Assembly: GCF_014203045.1 (NCBI RefSeq)
Contig: NZ_JACHIF010000003.1
Coordinates: 372,001 to 436,000 of the forward strand
Reading direction: 5' to 3'
DNA: 64,000 nt
DNA from: Prosthecobacter dejongeii
Lineage (GTDB): Bacteria; Verrucomicrobiota; Verrucomicrobiia; Verrucomicrobiales; Verrucomicrobiaceae
Position numbers and translations under genes: made by a program. Numbering within the stretch: the stretch's first letter is position 1; each line of letters begins with the position of its first letter. Under the pieces are notes generated by a model, which saw nothing but the letters and a program-made list of their open reading frames with translations, did not search any database and was not told the origin of the DNA. This document shows, in pieces, positions 16,766 through 26,130 of this stretch.

Positions 16766-17677
16766 ATGAGTACCATCGGCTCGGACATGAGGGCACTTGT
16801 CAGTTCCTTTTCCAGTAAGGAGGGGCTGGCAGATTCACTTGCCCAGGCTCAGCGCCAGGAAGGCCAGTTTAAGGGCCAGACGGTGACGATGCAGATGGAT
16901 GCCTCTACAGCCTTGCAGAACGCTGCTGAAGAGATGACCTTTGTCGCTTCAGAAAAAGTGGAGAAAAAACTCTCTGAGCGCAAAGCGGGCTCTAAGGAAT
17001 CTCTGAAACTCAGCTCGACGGAACTTGCTGAAAAGTACGTCAACATGACTGGGAAATCTCAGTCTTCTGAGAAATTCCATGAGTTCATGGACGCGGTGAA
17101 GAAGCGCGGTGCGGGAGTCAGTGAGCAAGAACTGAAGGACATGCTGCAGCGCGAATTTAGCGATGTGAGCGAGCAGTATGCAGCGATCGCCTTTACTGAA
17201 GAAAGCCTGAAGCGAGAAGACAGCCCAGAGCTGCAAGCGCTGGCGAAGAAAGCCGCGAATGTGAAAGAAACGCTTCTCAAAGAAGCGGGTCCCGCCATTC
17301 GCGCAGGCATCAACATCGCTTCAGACGTGCTCAGTTTTTCAAAGCAGGGGCTCGAACAGTTGGAAAAGCTGCGTGATCTTTACCGCTTTGCCGTTCTAGG
17401 CCGCCCCACGGTGTCTGACATGTATCAGGCTATCATGGGACGTTATGGAGAGAGCCGATTTACTCAGGCTCTGGATTTCCTAATACAGGCCGCAGGCAGT
17501 GACCTGGACGCTCATGGCATGGGGCCTTCCATGGAGTCCGCCCACCTCGAGACTGCCGTCAACAACATCAACTACGTCCAGCAGATGGGGAACCTTTACC
17601 GCGTGCTGGCAGACCTGGTGGATAAAGTCCGTCCTCATTCAACTGCGACATCTTTCAGCTTCCCGCATGGCCAATGA
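16766..17677 (+). CDS. sctW: Gatekeeper protein YopN/SctW
   Basis: 303 residues, close to YopN (293). The N-terminal ~100 residues are polar (secretion and chaperone-binding region); the rest is helical, including SLKREDSPELQALAKKAA and a helix pair around FRYAVLG-like and FTQALDFLIQAAGSDL segments typical of the HrpJ/YopN domain. With TyeA, SycN and YscB it forms the plug that blocks effector export until host contact. The next gene, tyeA, begins 11 bases before this gene ends, in another frame. The complete gatekeeper set in this window supports the call. Confidence 0.8.
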   Translation: MSTIGSDMRALVSSFSSKEGLADSLAQAQRQEGQFKGQTVTMQMDASTALQNAAEEMTFVASEKVEKKLSERKAGSKESLKLSSTELAEKYVNMTGKSQSSEKFHEFMDAVKKRGAGVSEQELKDMLQREFSDVSEQYAAIAFTEESLKREDSPELQALAKKAANVKETLLKEAGPAIRAGINIASDVLSFSKQGLEQLEKLRDLYRFAVLGRPTVSDMYQAIMGRYGESRFTQALDFLIQAAGSDLDAHGMGPSMESAHLETAVNNINYVQQMGNLYRVLADLVDKVRPHSTATSFSFPHGQ

Positions 17678-17939
17678 ATACACAGCTCATGATCTCATGC
17701 GTGAGTTGCTGGAGATGACTACGCAGCGCTGGATCGATCCCAACAACTTCATTCAGATCACCAATAAAATCGGCGTCAAGGACTCTGAGATGCGCATCTA
17801 CTTCCTCACTCAACTTAGAGAAAAAATCAGGCTCATACCGCTGAAGCTGTATCCCTCGGCGGATATCCGGGAGAAGATGCTGGAAGCTCTGCAGCAGGCG
17901 ATGGATACTGAAATCTCACGGGAGGAGGTGAGTCTATGA
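17667..17939 (+). CDS. tyeA: TyeA-like gatekeeper subunit
   Basis: 90 residues, against 92 in Yersinia TyeA. The pattern DLMRELLEMTTQRWIDPNNF, then YFLTQLREKIRLIPLKLYP, matches the TyeA fold, in which the helices bind the YopN C-terminus. The ATG at 17667 lies inside the end of the yopN-like gene (11-base overlap, different frame), and the end overlaps sycN by 4 bases (ATGA). Confidence 0.85.
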   Translation: MANEYTAHDLMRELLEMTTQRWIDPNNFIQITNKIGVKDSEMRIYFLTQLREKIRLIPLKLYPSADIREKMLEALQQAMDTEISREEVSL

Positions 17940-18328
17940 GCATCATTGCCGAGACGTTGGCTGACTTTGGAAAATCCATCGGCCTGGAAAACCTCACTTT
18001 TCGTGACAATGGCACCGTGCTTTTGGACATGGAAAAGCTAGGTTCCTTGGCCATTGAGTGGATCGGAGATCGTCAAGAAACGGTGTCTTTGAGTTTGATT
18101 CGCCGGATTGAGGTGCCTGATGAAAGGGCCTGCAAACGACTGCTGGAATCATGCCATTACCGCAGTCCAGCGCCCTTTCCTACCCGCTTAGGGTTGGCAG
18201 GTGCAGGGGAGCTGTTTTTTGCAGTGCGCCTCGAGGCACGTGAATTTACCCTTCCTGGCATCCACCAAGCATTGGAGTGGCTCATCGCCGTTCATGACCA
18301 AAACAGCTCGTCTGTCCGTTACGCATGA
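17936..18328 (+). CDS. sycN: SycN-like chaperone of the gatekeeper
   Basis: 130 residues (SycN is about 123). The C-terminal half aligns well by eye with SycN: R-L-G-L-A-G-x-G-E-L-F-F-A-V-R-L-E-x-R, then FTLPGIHQALEWLIAV. SycN pairs with YscB to form a heterodimeric class I chaperone for YopN. It overlaps tyeA and yscX by ATGA junctions, indicating translational coupling. Confidence 0.85.
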   Translation: MSIIAETLADFGKSIGLENLTFRDNGTVLLDMEKLGSLAIEWIGDRQETVSLSLIRRIEVPDERACKRLLESCHYRSPAPFPTRLGLAGAGELFFAVRLEAREFTLPGIHQALEWLIAVHDQNSSSVRYA

Positions 18329-18723
18329 TGCAACTCACTCCAGAGGCCTTTCAGCCGCGTGTAGGTTTGTCCTCCATTGAATTGGCGGATGAATCCCCTC
18401 ATCCGCTGCTGCCGGAGGATACCCATCTCCAGCCCATCAATGCGGCAGTGGAACGCCAGTTGGAGGCCATGCTACAGGCGGAGACTTTTGAGAAGGTCGT
18501 GCTCGATGCCCTGCGCCCTCAAGTGCAGGATCAGAGCGTGCTGCATCCCAGTGTTTTTCATCCTTTGAGAGACCAAGTCATGCGCAGCTTACTCCAAGAA
18601 GCCAGCCAGCAAGAAGATCCCAATATCCTGGAAGAGTTAAAGGCCGCAATCAACCTGCTGGAGCACCTGGGGGCGGTCCATGATTTGGGGGAACAATACC
18701 GTTATGCACTTTTGAAAGGCTAA
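18325..18723 (+). CDS. yscX: YscX-like secreted accessory protein
   Basis: 132 residues (YscX about 122). A polar N-terminus with PLLPEDTHLQP resembles the PPDGHP segment of YscX, followed by helices ending in LLEHLGAVHDL and ALLKG. YscX is exported early, needs YscY as chaperone and interacts with SctV; YscX/YscY occur only in Ysc-family systems. The call rests on modest similarity plus exact synteny sycN-X-Y-V. Confidence 0.7.
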   Translation: MMQLTPEAFQPRVGLSSIELADESPHPLLPEDTHLQPINAAVERQLEAMLQAETFEKVVLDALRPQVQDQSVLHPSVFHPLRDQVMRSLLQEASQQEDPNILEELKAAINLLEHLGAVHDLGEQYRYALLKG

Positions 18724-18725
18724 TC

Positions 18726-19124
18726 ATGGAGTCTCTCAATGATAACCTCCAACCACACCTGAACACAGAGGATGAAGAGCCTGTGGCCTTCCTCGCGCTG
18801 ACGCAGCGCCAGCGTGACTGGATGATGACCATGGCTTACCTGCACCTCGAACAAAGGCGCCCGGACCCTGCGCGTGTGCTTCTGAGACTTGTGTATCGGG
18901 CATTTCCAGAAGATTCAGAGGTTCAGCGCTGTCTAGCTTTGGCAGAGCTCTTAGCGGGCTCCCCCGGCGCTGCTGCCCGTGCCGCCACGCGTGCTTTTAA
19001 ACAATGTGAAGAACACCTGCGGGTGCCAGTCGGGTTGGTCTTTGCCAAAGCGCTCTGGGAGCAGGGCCAGCAGGAAGCTGCCCGAGACTTTTTGGCCAGC
19101 CTGCTGAATCACGAACGACGTTAA
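18726..19124 (+). CDS. yscY: YscY-like TPR chaperone
   Basis: 132 residues with TPR-like helical pairs. LTQRQRDWMMTMAYLHLEQR followed by ARVLLRLVYRAFPED matches the start of YscY (LTKRQQEF...ERACILLDAL), here with an N-terminal extension of about 20 residues. It is the cytosolic partner of YscX. It sits 4 bases before sctV. Confidence 0.8.
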   Translation: MESLNDNLQPHLNTEDEEPVAFLALTQRQRDWMMTMAYLHLEQRRPDPARVLLRLVYRAFPEDSEVQRCLALAELLAGSPGAAARAATRAFKQCEEHLRVPVGLVFAKALWEQGQQEAARDFLASLLNHERR

Positions 19125-19128
19125 TCCC

Positions 19129-21222
19129 ATGCTTGCTTCTGTCCAGAATGCCCTAACCAAAGGGAGTAAATACTACGACGTCATCATGGCGGTGATCGTG
19201 GTTTTGATCCTGTCTTTGATGATCCTGCCGGTGCCACCTTGGCTCCTGGACATCCTGCTAGCGGTGAATCTGTCCATCTCCATGCTGCTGCTCATGCTAT
19301 CCATGTATGTGCCGCACATCTTGGAGTTTTCGACGTTTCCGTCCATGTTGTTGGTGACCACCCTGTTCCGCCTTTCGCTGAACATCACGACAACGCGCCT
19401 CATCTTGCTGGAGGCGCATGCTGGGGACATCATTTTTACCTTTGGCAACTTCGTCGTGGGAGGGAATTTCATCGTGGGTGTGGTGATCTTTTTGATCATC
19501 ACCATCGTTCAGTTTGTGGTCATCACAAAGGGGGCGGAACGTGTCGCTGAAGTAGCGGCGCGCTTTACTCTGGATGCCATGCCTGGGAAACAGATGAGCA
19601 TTGATGCGGATCTGCGGGCAGGAAACATCACGCAGGAGGATGCCAAAAAGCGCCGAAGCATGATCGAAAAAGAAAGCCAGCTTCATGGCTCCATGGACGG
19701 TGCTATGAAGTTCGTGAAAGGGGATGCTATTGCCGGGCTCATCATTACGGCGATCAACATTACGGCAGGGATTGCCATCGGCACTTTGCAAAAGGGCTGG
19801 GAGATCGGAAAGGCCGTTACCACTTACTCGATTCTGACCATTGGAGATGGTCTGGTATCCCAAATTCCAGCACTCCTGATCTCGATCACAGCGGGGATGA
19901 TCGTGACCCGCGTGGGCAATGAGGAAGAGGGGGGGGCACTCGGCGGGGACGTGGGTAAGCAACTGCTTTCTCAACCTAAAGCGCTCATGATTGCGGCGGG
20001 TTTCCTTTTTGCTTTTGCCCTGATTCCAGGCTTCCCAAAAATCCCTTTCATCATCTTAGGGGGGATTGCTGGTGCCATCGGTTATGCCAATTTCCAAACT
20101 CAACTTACCCCAGCCGTGGTGCAGCATGATAAGCGCAACCTCCCCGCTGCCGCAGCCAGTGGAGCTAAACCTGCGATCAAACAAAAGCGGGACGATGGTG
20201 ACGAGTTTTCTGTGACCGTGCCTTTGCTGATGGATGTCTCCGCTGCGAGTCAAGAAGTGGTGGATGCCAATGCGATGAACGATGAGCTCATCCGGGTCAG
20301 AAAGGCCCTGTATCACGATCTAGGAGTGCCATTCCCAGGCATCCATCTGCGCTTCAATGAGTCTCTTCCTGCCGGACAATACAAGATCTTGCTGCATGAG
20401 GTCCCCATCGCTGAGGGGATGTTTCAGGCGAAGTGTGTGCTGGCCCGTGAAAAGCCAGATTCACTGCGCATGCTCGGCATTGAGTTTACGGAAGAAAAGC
20501 CCTTTGTCCGGGGTCTGCTGCCCCTCTGGGTGCCTGAGGCGCGAGTCAAAGATCTCGAGAAGGCCAGGGTGCCTTATCTGGCACCGACTCAGGTGTTGAC
20601 TTACCATTTGAGCATCATCCTCAAACGTTATGCGGGCGATTTTGTGGGCCTGCAGGAAACGAAATATCTCCTGGAACAAATGGAGGCTCAATTCCCGGAA
20701 GTGGTCAGGGAAGTGCAGCGCGTGCTTCCTGTGCAAAAAATTACCGAGGTCTTCCAGCGGTTGGTTCAGGAGGAGGTCTCCATACGCAATTTGAGAACTA
20801 TTTTGCAAGCCCTCATTGAATGGGGGCAGAAAGAAAAGGAGGCAGTGCTGCTCACTGAGTATGTGCGTGCTAGCCTCAAACGCTACATCAGTTACAAATT
20901 CAGTCGGGGCCAAAACATCCTCGCGGTTTATTTGCTGGAGCCCAGCCTCGAAGAAAAGATCCGTAAAGCAGTGCGGCAAACGTCCGCTGGAGCTTACCTT
21001 GCCCTCGAGCCAATGACGGTGAAGGCCCTGCTGACTTCCGTGCGACGGGAGGTTGGAGACATCCTTGAAACGAATCAGAGGCCCGTGCTGCTGACGTCTT
21101 TGGACGTGCGCAGATACACCCGGAAACTCATCGAACAAGAGTTCTACGAACTGCCCGTGCTGAGCCACCAGGAGCTGACGGAGGAGATCACTATTCAACC
21201 CCTAGGCCGAATCGCTGCCTGA
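19129..21222 (+). CDS. sctV: Export apparatus major gate protein SctV (LcrD family)
   Basis: 697 residues, normal for FlhA/LcrD proteins. The N-terminal ~330 residues hold about eight membrane helices; the FHIPEP-family cytoplasmic loop is seen at ~143-185 (FTLDAMPGKQMSIDADLRAG). The C-terminal ~350 residues form the cytoplasmic domain that assembles a nonameric ring and docks chaperone-substrate complexes. Ends 11 bases before the yscB-like gene, so the export and ring blocks are joined. Confidence 0.97.
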   Translation: MLASVQNALTKGSKYYDVIMAVIVVLILSLMILPVPPWLLDILLAVNLSISMLLLMLSMYVPHILEFSTFPSMLLVTTLFRLSLNITTTRLILLEAHAGDIIFTFGNFVVGGNFIVGVVIFLIITIVQFVVITKGAERVAEVAARFTLDAMPGKQMSIDADLRAGNITQEDAKKRRSMIEKESQLHGSMDGAMKFVKGDAIAGLIITAINITAGIAIGTLQKGWEIGKAVTTYSILTIGDGLVSQIPALLISITAGMIVTRVGNEEEGGALGGDVGKQLLSQPKALMIAAGFLFAFALIPGFPKIPFIILGGIAGAIGYANFQTQLTPAVVQHDKRNLPAAAASGAKPAIKQKRDDGDEFSVTVPLLMDVSAASQEVVDANAMNDELIRVRKALYHDLGVPFPGIHLRFNESLPAGQYKILLHEVPIAEGMFQAKCVLAREKPDSLRMLGIEFTEEKPFVRGLLPLWVPEARVKDLEKARVPYLAPTQVLTYHLSIILKRYAGDFVGLQETKYLLEQMEAQFPEVVREVQRVLPVQKITEVFQRLVQEEVSIRNLRTILQALIEWGQKEKEAVLLTEYVRASLKRYISYKFSRGQNILAVYLLEPSLEEKIRKAVRQTSAGAYLALEPMTVKALLTSVRREVGDILETNQRPVLLTSLDVRRYTRKLIEQEFYELPVLSHQELTEEITIQPLGRIAA

Positions 21223-21233
21223 TTCTTTTTGTG

Positions 21234-21668
21234 ATGAATTTCATCTCACCACCCTCCACCTCACTGCGCGAAGCTCTCGCGGTCTTTTGTGATGAAGTCG
21301 GGCTTTCAGTGCCTGAGCCTAAACCAAATGGTGTTTATGCACTTTGGCTGGAAGATCATGAACTGCGATTCTCCCTCCAGAAGAATGCGCAGGTGATTTT
21401 GCTGGGCGTCATCGGTAGAGTGGATGACCTGGTGGCGCGCCGCCAGACTTCATCCCAGCATCTGCTGACAAGTTGCCTAACATTACATGCGGCAAGATTT
21501 AGCAAGCTCAGTGGTGAGGAGATTTTGAGCTTAGAACCCGAGACGGACGAATTGATCCTCTGGCGCTCGTTGGCTGAGCAAGATCTTTCGATTCCCACCT
21601 TTCTTCAAGCGGCCGAGGCCCTGGTGAACGAACTCGAGTTTTGGAAAAACTGGCTGACCCAATCTTAA
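21234..21668 (+). CDS. yscB: YscB-like class I chaperone
   Basis: 144 residues from the ATG at 21234 (a GTG at 21231 is in frame). Pattern of a CesT-like chaperone: N-terminal helix SLREALAVFCDEVGL, strands VYALWLEDHELRFSL and VILLGVIG, then a C-terminal helix ending NELEFWKNWL. In Yersinia yscB lies directly upstream of yscC, as here, and partners SycN on YopN. Function is inferred from fold pattern and synteny. Confidence 0.65.
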   Translation: MNFISPPSTSLREALAVFCDEVGLSVPEPKPNGVYALWLEDHELRFSLQKNAQVILLGVIGRVDDLVARRQTSSQHLLTSCLTLHAARFSKLSGEEILSLEPETDELILWRSLAEQDLSIPTFLQAAEALVNELEFWKNWLTQS

Positions 21669-21669
21669 G

Positions 21670-23721
21670 ATGATGAATCTCTCCCGACCTTTCTTCATCA
21701 CTTTCTGTCTGGCCCTGGGGGCTTTTTCTTGGAGTGAACTTTCTGCGCAAGAGTATGACCGCATCCCCTGGCGAGCGAAGCGCGTGAGCTTTCAGGCACA
21801 ACAGCGGTCTGTGCGTGATCTGCTCAAAGAGCTGATGGTCTCTCAAAACTTGCCCGTCAGCATCAGTGACTCTGTCAAGGGCGTGACCAGTGGCAGCTTT
21901 AAAGACGTCGAGACCCAAGCCGTCTTCGATCAGCTTTGCGAAGCTCACGAATTGGTGTGGTTTTATGATGGTGTGCGCATGGTCATCGAAAGTGCAGATG
22001 AAGTGATCTCTCGCCCACTCGCACTCCCATACCTTACGCCTGAGGCGCTCAATGAAGTCCTGTTTAGCATCGGTTATGCCAGTGGGCCGAAGGGACGCGA
22101 GGTGCAGATCAAGCCCGGTCACCGGAGTGGGGTCTTACTTCTAGTGGGAGGGCCTCAATTCATTCAGGCCACAGAGCTGCTCGCCCGTGATTTGGACAAT
22201 CAGGAAAACCAGCGGATCAATGAACAGATCACCGTGCGGACATTCCGTCTGAATTATGCCAGCGCGAACGATATCAATGTGAACACGGGAACGACCAATC
22301 GCGTTGTCCCAGGGGTGGTCAGCAGTTTGCAGCGGTTAATGGCGAATCAACCTGCAGGCAGTCTGCTCTCCACCGGTGTGGAGGAAACGAGCAATCGGGT
22401 CACACGGCCTGGACTCCGGGGAAAAGGCTTGGCCGCCATCGGCAATCCAGCCGCTGCCACTCCGCCACGTCCTTTCAACCCCTACGATCCAACGGGTTCT
22501 CAGCAGGCACAAGGGCAGGGGGCGCCGCCTCTAGAGGCTGTGGAGGAGACTGATCCCCGCGCACCGATGATCGTTGCTGACACCCGTCTCAATGCGGTGC
22601 TCGTGCGTGATGTAGCTGCACGTATGCCACTCTATGAGGAGCTTATCCGCATGCTGGATGTGCAGACGAAGGCCATCGAAATCACCGCTGCGATTGTCGA
22701 TGTGGATTCAGACAACCTGCGAAATGTGGGCGTGGAGATCCTGGGTTTAGGCAAAAATGGCAATGACCTTGGGCGGCTGGGATTCGATGCAGATCGTGGC
22801 ATCTTCGATGGAAATAACACGCAGGGCCAGACGCCTAGCTTTTTTGATGGGAGCAACCTCGCCCGTGGTGCTGGCTTAAATGCCACTGCCCTCATCAGTG
22901 CTGGCGGGTATGAATTACTCACTCGTCTAAGGGCCGTGGAGGAGGTGGGTGCCGGGCAAATCGTCTCCAGCCCGTCAGTTTTAACCATGGAAAACGTGCA
23001 AGCTGTAATCCGCACCGATGAGAAGGTTTATGTGAGAGTAGAAGGCAATCTCCAAGTGGACCTCTTTGACGTAACAACTGGCATTCAATTGCGCGTGACT
23101 CCCACCATCGTGAGGGAAGGCGTGCGCAATGATTTCCGTCTCCAGATTGACATCACTGACGGGAGCTTTTCCGACACACGTGTGGATAACATCCCCTCCA
23201 CCCGCGAGAGTGCCATCAATACCCAGGCCATGGTGCCGGAGAACAAAACTCTTCTGTTAGGCGGCTACTCAGTGGAGCGCCGTGTGCGCAATACCCGGCA
23301 GGTGCCACTGCTGTCTAAGGTGCCTGGATTGGGAAAACTTTTCTCCCGAAATGAGAGAAATCATGAGCGCACCCAGCGGTTCTTCTTCATCACCCCACGC
23401 ATCGTGGATCTGAGCACTGAGGCCACAGACCCGGCTAATTACACCACACCAGACGGTAACGAACTCGCCCTCCCGAGCTATCTCACTGGGGAGCAAACTT
23501 CCCGAGAAAAGGTGGAGGATCTGGCTCGGCGGTTGGCAGCAGGCATTCAGACTTCACCCCCTGAAATCGCGGGTAGTGGCAAGCGGCCAAACGCACTCCT
23601 GCCAGCACCTGCCAGCGTTCCGCGAGCCATGTCTTCGCCAGATGATGAGGGGGTGACCCCACCGCCCACCCCGAGTTCTACGGGTAAAAAGAATCCCATC
23701 CCTGCTTATCCCTCCCGTTAA
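21670..23721 (+). CDS. sctC: Outer membrane secretin SctC
   Basis: 683 residues with a signal peptide (cut near residue 26 after ELSAQ). N-terminal N0/N1 domains (VSFQAQQRSVRDLLKELM, GSFKDVETQAVFDQLC), then secretin_N modules with a Ser/Gly/Pro-rich insert at ~225-290, and a C-terminal secretin core: VGAGQIVSSPSVLTMENVQA and MVPENKTLLLGGYSVER. The last ~60 residues are Pro/Ser-rich. It forms the ring through the outer membrane. The stop shares one base with the sctD start (TAATG). Confidence 0.96.
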   Translation: MMNLSRPFFITFCLALGAFSWSELSAQEYDRIPWRAKRVSFQAQQRSVRDLLKELMVSQNLPVSISDSVKGVTSGSFKDVETQAVFDQLCEAHELVWFYDGVRMVIESADEVISRPLALPYLTPEALNEVLFSIGYASGPKGREVQIKPGHRSGVLLLVGGPQFIQATELLARDLDNQENQRINEQITVRTFRLNYASANDINVNTGTTNRVVPGVVSSLQRLMANQPAGSLLSTGVEETSNRVTRPGLRGKGLAAIGNPAAATPPRPFNPYDPTGSQQAQGQGAPPLEAVEETDPRAPMIVADTRLNAVLVRDVAARMPLYEELIRMLDVQTKAIEITAAIVDVDSDNLRNVGVEILGLGKNGNDLGRLGFDADRGIFDGNNTQGQTPSFFDGSNLARGAGLNATALISAGGYELLTRLRAVEEVGAGQIVSSPSVLTMENVQAVIRTDEKVYVRVEGNLQVDLFDVTTGIQLRVTPTIVREGVRNDFRLQIDITDGSFSDTRVDNIPSTRESAINTQAMVPENKTLLLGGYSVERRVRNTRQVPLLSKVPGLGKLFSRNERNHERTQRFFFITPRIVDLSTEATDPANYTTPDGNELALPSYLTGEQTSREKVEDLARRLAAGIQTSPPEIAGSGKRPNALLPAPASVPRAMSSPDDEGVTPPPTPSSTGKKNPIPAYPSR

Positions 23722-25118
23722 TGAGTGCACCCAAGCAACAGTGGCTACTCAAAGTAATCGCCGGTCCTCATCAGGGGGCTGAGATTGGTTTGTATGAAGG
23801 CAAGACCTTGGTCGGCAGCGACGATGAATGTGATGTCGTCCTTCATGATGTATTGGTCGCGCCGCAGCATGTGGAGTTTGAGCTTTCATCCACCTCCGGC
23901 ATCACGGTTGCACCGCTTGGCGGGCGTGTGTTCATCCATGGAAAAAGGGTGAGGGAGGCACGGCAAGCCTGGCCTGCCTTTACATTCCTTTCCCTCGGCG
24001 GTTCGCATTTGGTCCTCGGGCCGACTGGCCAGGCTTGGCCGCTGCTGTCTGCGGCAGATATTCCTGAATTAGAGAAGGAGGTCGAGGCTCCTGAGGTCGT
24101 CCCAGAAGACAGCCCCGGAAATAAAGCCGTCACGGCTGAAGCGGCTGCTCCATCTGGGGTGACGCCACTAGCCCCGGTGGGTGCTGCATCGCAGCCAGCC
24201 CTCACATCCGCCTCCAGGCTGGGCCCCATCTTGGGCATCCTGGCTGGGGTGCTGCTTTTGTTGGGCTGGGCTGTCGTCTATAATGACTTTTTCTCCACCC
24301 AGAAAAAGAGTGCTGAACCGCAGAAAGAAGTCGCCGATGCAGAGGCCTCTCTTCCCATCACACGAGTGAAAGCCGTCGTGAAAGAGCTGGGGCTGGTGGA
24401 GTCCATCCAAGTGGATGAATCCGCAGGGCGTTTGACGGTTTCTGGTTATGTGGATACCGAAAGTCGGCAGAGAGAACTCCAGGCTGCCTTGCGCGCCACT
24501 GTGCCAGGACTGCGCACCAAAATCTACAGCCTCGAAAAAATTGCCTCCACCGCACGCTCCCTCCTTGAGGCACAAAGGTTGCCTTTAACAGTCTCCAGCC
24601 TCAGTGAAGGAGCCTTGCGTATCTCTGGCAAACTGAACTCTGCGGAACCGTGGATCCGCATGAAGCAGACCCTTCTCTCTGAAGTGCCAGGAATCCATGA
24701 GATCCAAGATGACGTGGAGATTGAGCCGCAGCGCTCCACCGTCGCCCAGGCATTGCCTATATCATTTGAACTGCCGCAAAAGCTCGGCGAGCCCGTGGCT
24801 CCCGTGGCTACACCATCGGCTGTTGTTTCTCAGCCAAACCCTCCTGTCACCGTGGATCCAAAGACGGAGACCTTCCTCAGTCCTGATAGCATAGATACTC
24901 CAGAAGCAACGGTGGCATCCATCCGGGGTGAAACCGCAGAGCTAGGCTACATCCGCCTGAGCACAGGCGGTGTGTATTTCGCAGGCTCTCGTCTTCCCTA
25001 TGGGGGGACTGTAGATCAGATCTCTGCCGGGACTGTGACCATCATCGAAAAAGGTCAGCGCCGCACTCTCCGCCAAGGAGACAAGGTGATGAAAGAAAAC
25101 ACCACGATCGCTCCCTAA
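23721..25118 (+). CDS. sctD: Inner membrane ring protein SctD (YscD)
   Basis: 465 residues. Residues ~8-110 form a forkhead-associated-like domain (LVGSDDECDVVLHD, APQHVEFEL), ~110-165 an acidic Pro/Ala linker, ~168-187 the single membrane helix (LGPILGILAGVLLLLGWAVV), and ~205-330 periplasmic ring-building modules. A C-terminal strand-rich part (~405-465) contains GGVYFAGSRLPYGGTV. This is the YscD layout. It links the inner ring to the secretin. Confidence 0.92.
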   Translation: MSAPKQQWLLKVIAGPHQGAEIGLYEGKTLVGSDDECDVVLHDVLVAPQHVEFELSSTSGITVAPLGGRVFIHGKRVREARQAWPAFTFLSLGGSHLVLGPTGQAWPLLSAADIPELEKEVEAPEVVPEDSPGNKAVTAEAAAPSGVTPLAPVGAASQPALTSASRLGPILGILAGVLLLLGWAVVYNDFFSTQKKSAEPQKEVADAEASLPITRVKAVVKELGLVESIQVDESAGRLTVSGYVDTESRQRELQAALRATVPGLRTKIYSLEKIASTARSLLEAQRLPLTVSSLSEGALRISGKLNSAEPWIRMKQTLLSEVPGIHEIQDDVEIEPQRSTVAQALPISFELPQKLGEPVAPVATPSAVVSQPNPPVTVDPKTETFLSPDSIDTPEATVASIRGETAELGYIRLSTGGVYFAGSRLPYGGTVDQISAGTVTIIEKGQRRTLRQGDKVMKENTTIAP

Positions 25119-25120
25119 CC

Positions 25121-25405
25121 ATGTTTGCCAACACACTTAGAGATGCTGCCTTGAAGGCTCGCATTGACACTCCAGACTTCACTGAGGCACTCGCGGCTGA
25201 TACCGAAGGCACCTTTGCCGCGGAGGTCAGCACCTACCTTGATGCCTGGAAAGAGCAGATCAAGGTTTATCAAGATGCCGGTCTTCCGACCGCAGAATTT
25301 GAGTCTTTGACTCGTCTTTCGGACAGCGTCCAGACGGCTGGGCGTGTCCTCGAATTTTTCGTGAAAATGCAACGGCTGTCTGCTCTGCAAACTCACGAGA
25401 ACTGA
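25121..25405 (+). CDS. yscE: YscE-like needle-subunit co-chaperone
   Basis: 94 residues, all helical; YscE is shorter (66) and forms a helical hairpin that with YscG holds the needle monomer. Position between sctD and sctF is exactly that of yscE, and a yscG-like gene follows sctF. Direct sequence likeness is low, so this is mainly positional. Confidence 0.55.
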   Translation: MFANTLRDAALKARIDTPDFTEALAADTEGTFAAEVSTYLDAWKEQIKVYQDAGLPTAEFESLTRLSDSVQTAGRVLEFFVKMQRLSALQTHEN

Positions 25406-25436
25406 ACCCGCATACCCACCTCAACACCACCACATT

Positions 25437-25691
25437 ATGGCAGTTACCTCCACCGTTCCGCTTTTTGGCAGTTCCAACGTTTGGACCAGCATCACGCAAA
25501 TGGCCAATACCCTCAACACTGAGACCACCCAAGTCGTCAGCGACGCCTCCACCACGGACTTTTCAGATCCAGGGGCTGTCGTGCTTTTGCAGATGCGTGT
25601 GAACCAGGTCACGAACGCCGCGACCGCTGTTTCTAACCTTGTGAAGGCCATCCAAGAGCCTTCTAAAAACGCTGTTTCAAACCTTCGCTAA
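25437..25691 (+). CDS. sctF: Needle subunit SctF
   Basis: 84 residues, typical size. Two-helix pattern with a central turn (DFSDPGAVVLLQMRVNQ) and the conserved C-terminal segment SNLVKAIQEPSKNAVSNLR, close to the SNL-K-I-D...V-NI(R/F) end of YscF/PscF. It polymerises into the extracellular needle. Confidence 0.95.
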   Translation: MAVTSTVPLFGSSNVWTSITQMANTLNTETTQVVSDASTTDFSDPGAVVLLQMRVNQVTNAATAVSNLVKAIQEPSKNAVSNLR

Positions 25692-25722
25692 CTGGGCGGC
25701 CGCCGCGCTTTCCATCATCACC

Positions 25723-26130
25723 ATGGTCCCTATTGATTCAGAACTTGTTAGGCTTCTCATGCGTCTCGGTTATGCAGCAGCATGGCAGGGTCTTCATAAG
25801 GAGTCCGTGGCTATCTTTGACGGTGTCGCTGCCGTCAGACCGGAAAGTGAGATGCCCGTCATCGGGGCCGCCGTTGTGGCGATGCTCACGGGGCATGAAC
25901 ATATGGCCGTGGAAACTCTGCGTGAAGGTGCCTTGGCACTCAACCCGGACAGTGCGCTTGCGCGCGCCCATTTGGGCGTGGCGCAGCGCCTGTGCGGGGC
26001 TGAAGAGGAGGGCTTAGCCCTTCTCCAGGAAGTGGCCACGCAGACCACGGATGCCGATGCCGCCACTCTGGCGGGCAATGTCCTCTCTATGACACCGGAA
26101 CAACTCAAACCCCATTTCAGCCGTCCATGA
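25723..26130 (+). CDS. yscG: YscG-like TPR chaperone for the needle subunit
   Basis: 135 residues with TPR-like helix pairs (GLHKESVAIFDGVAAVRP, HEHMAVETLREGALALNPDS, ARAHLGVAQRLCGAEEEG). In Yersinia and Pseudomonas YscG/PscG is a TPR protein that with YscE prevents premature needle polymerisation. Position right after sctF fits. Overlaps sctI by ATGA. Assigned by fold and synteny. Confidence 0.7.
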   Translation: MVPIDSELVRLLMRLGYAAAWQGLHKESVAIFDGVAAVRPESEMPVIGAAVVAMLTGHEHMAVETLREGALALNPDSALARAHLGVAQRLCGAEEEGLALLQEVATQTTDADAATLAGNVLSMTPEQLKPHFSRP

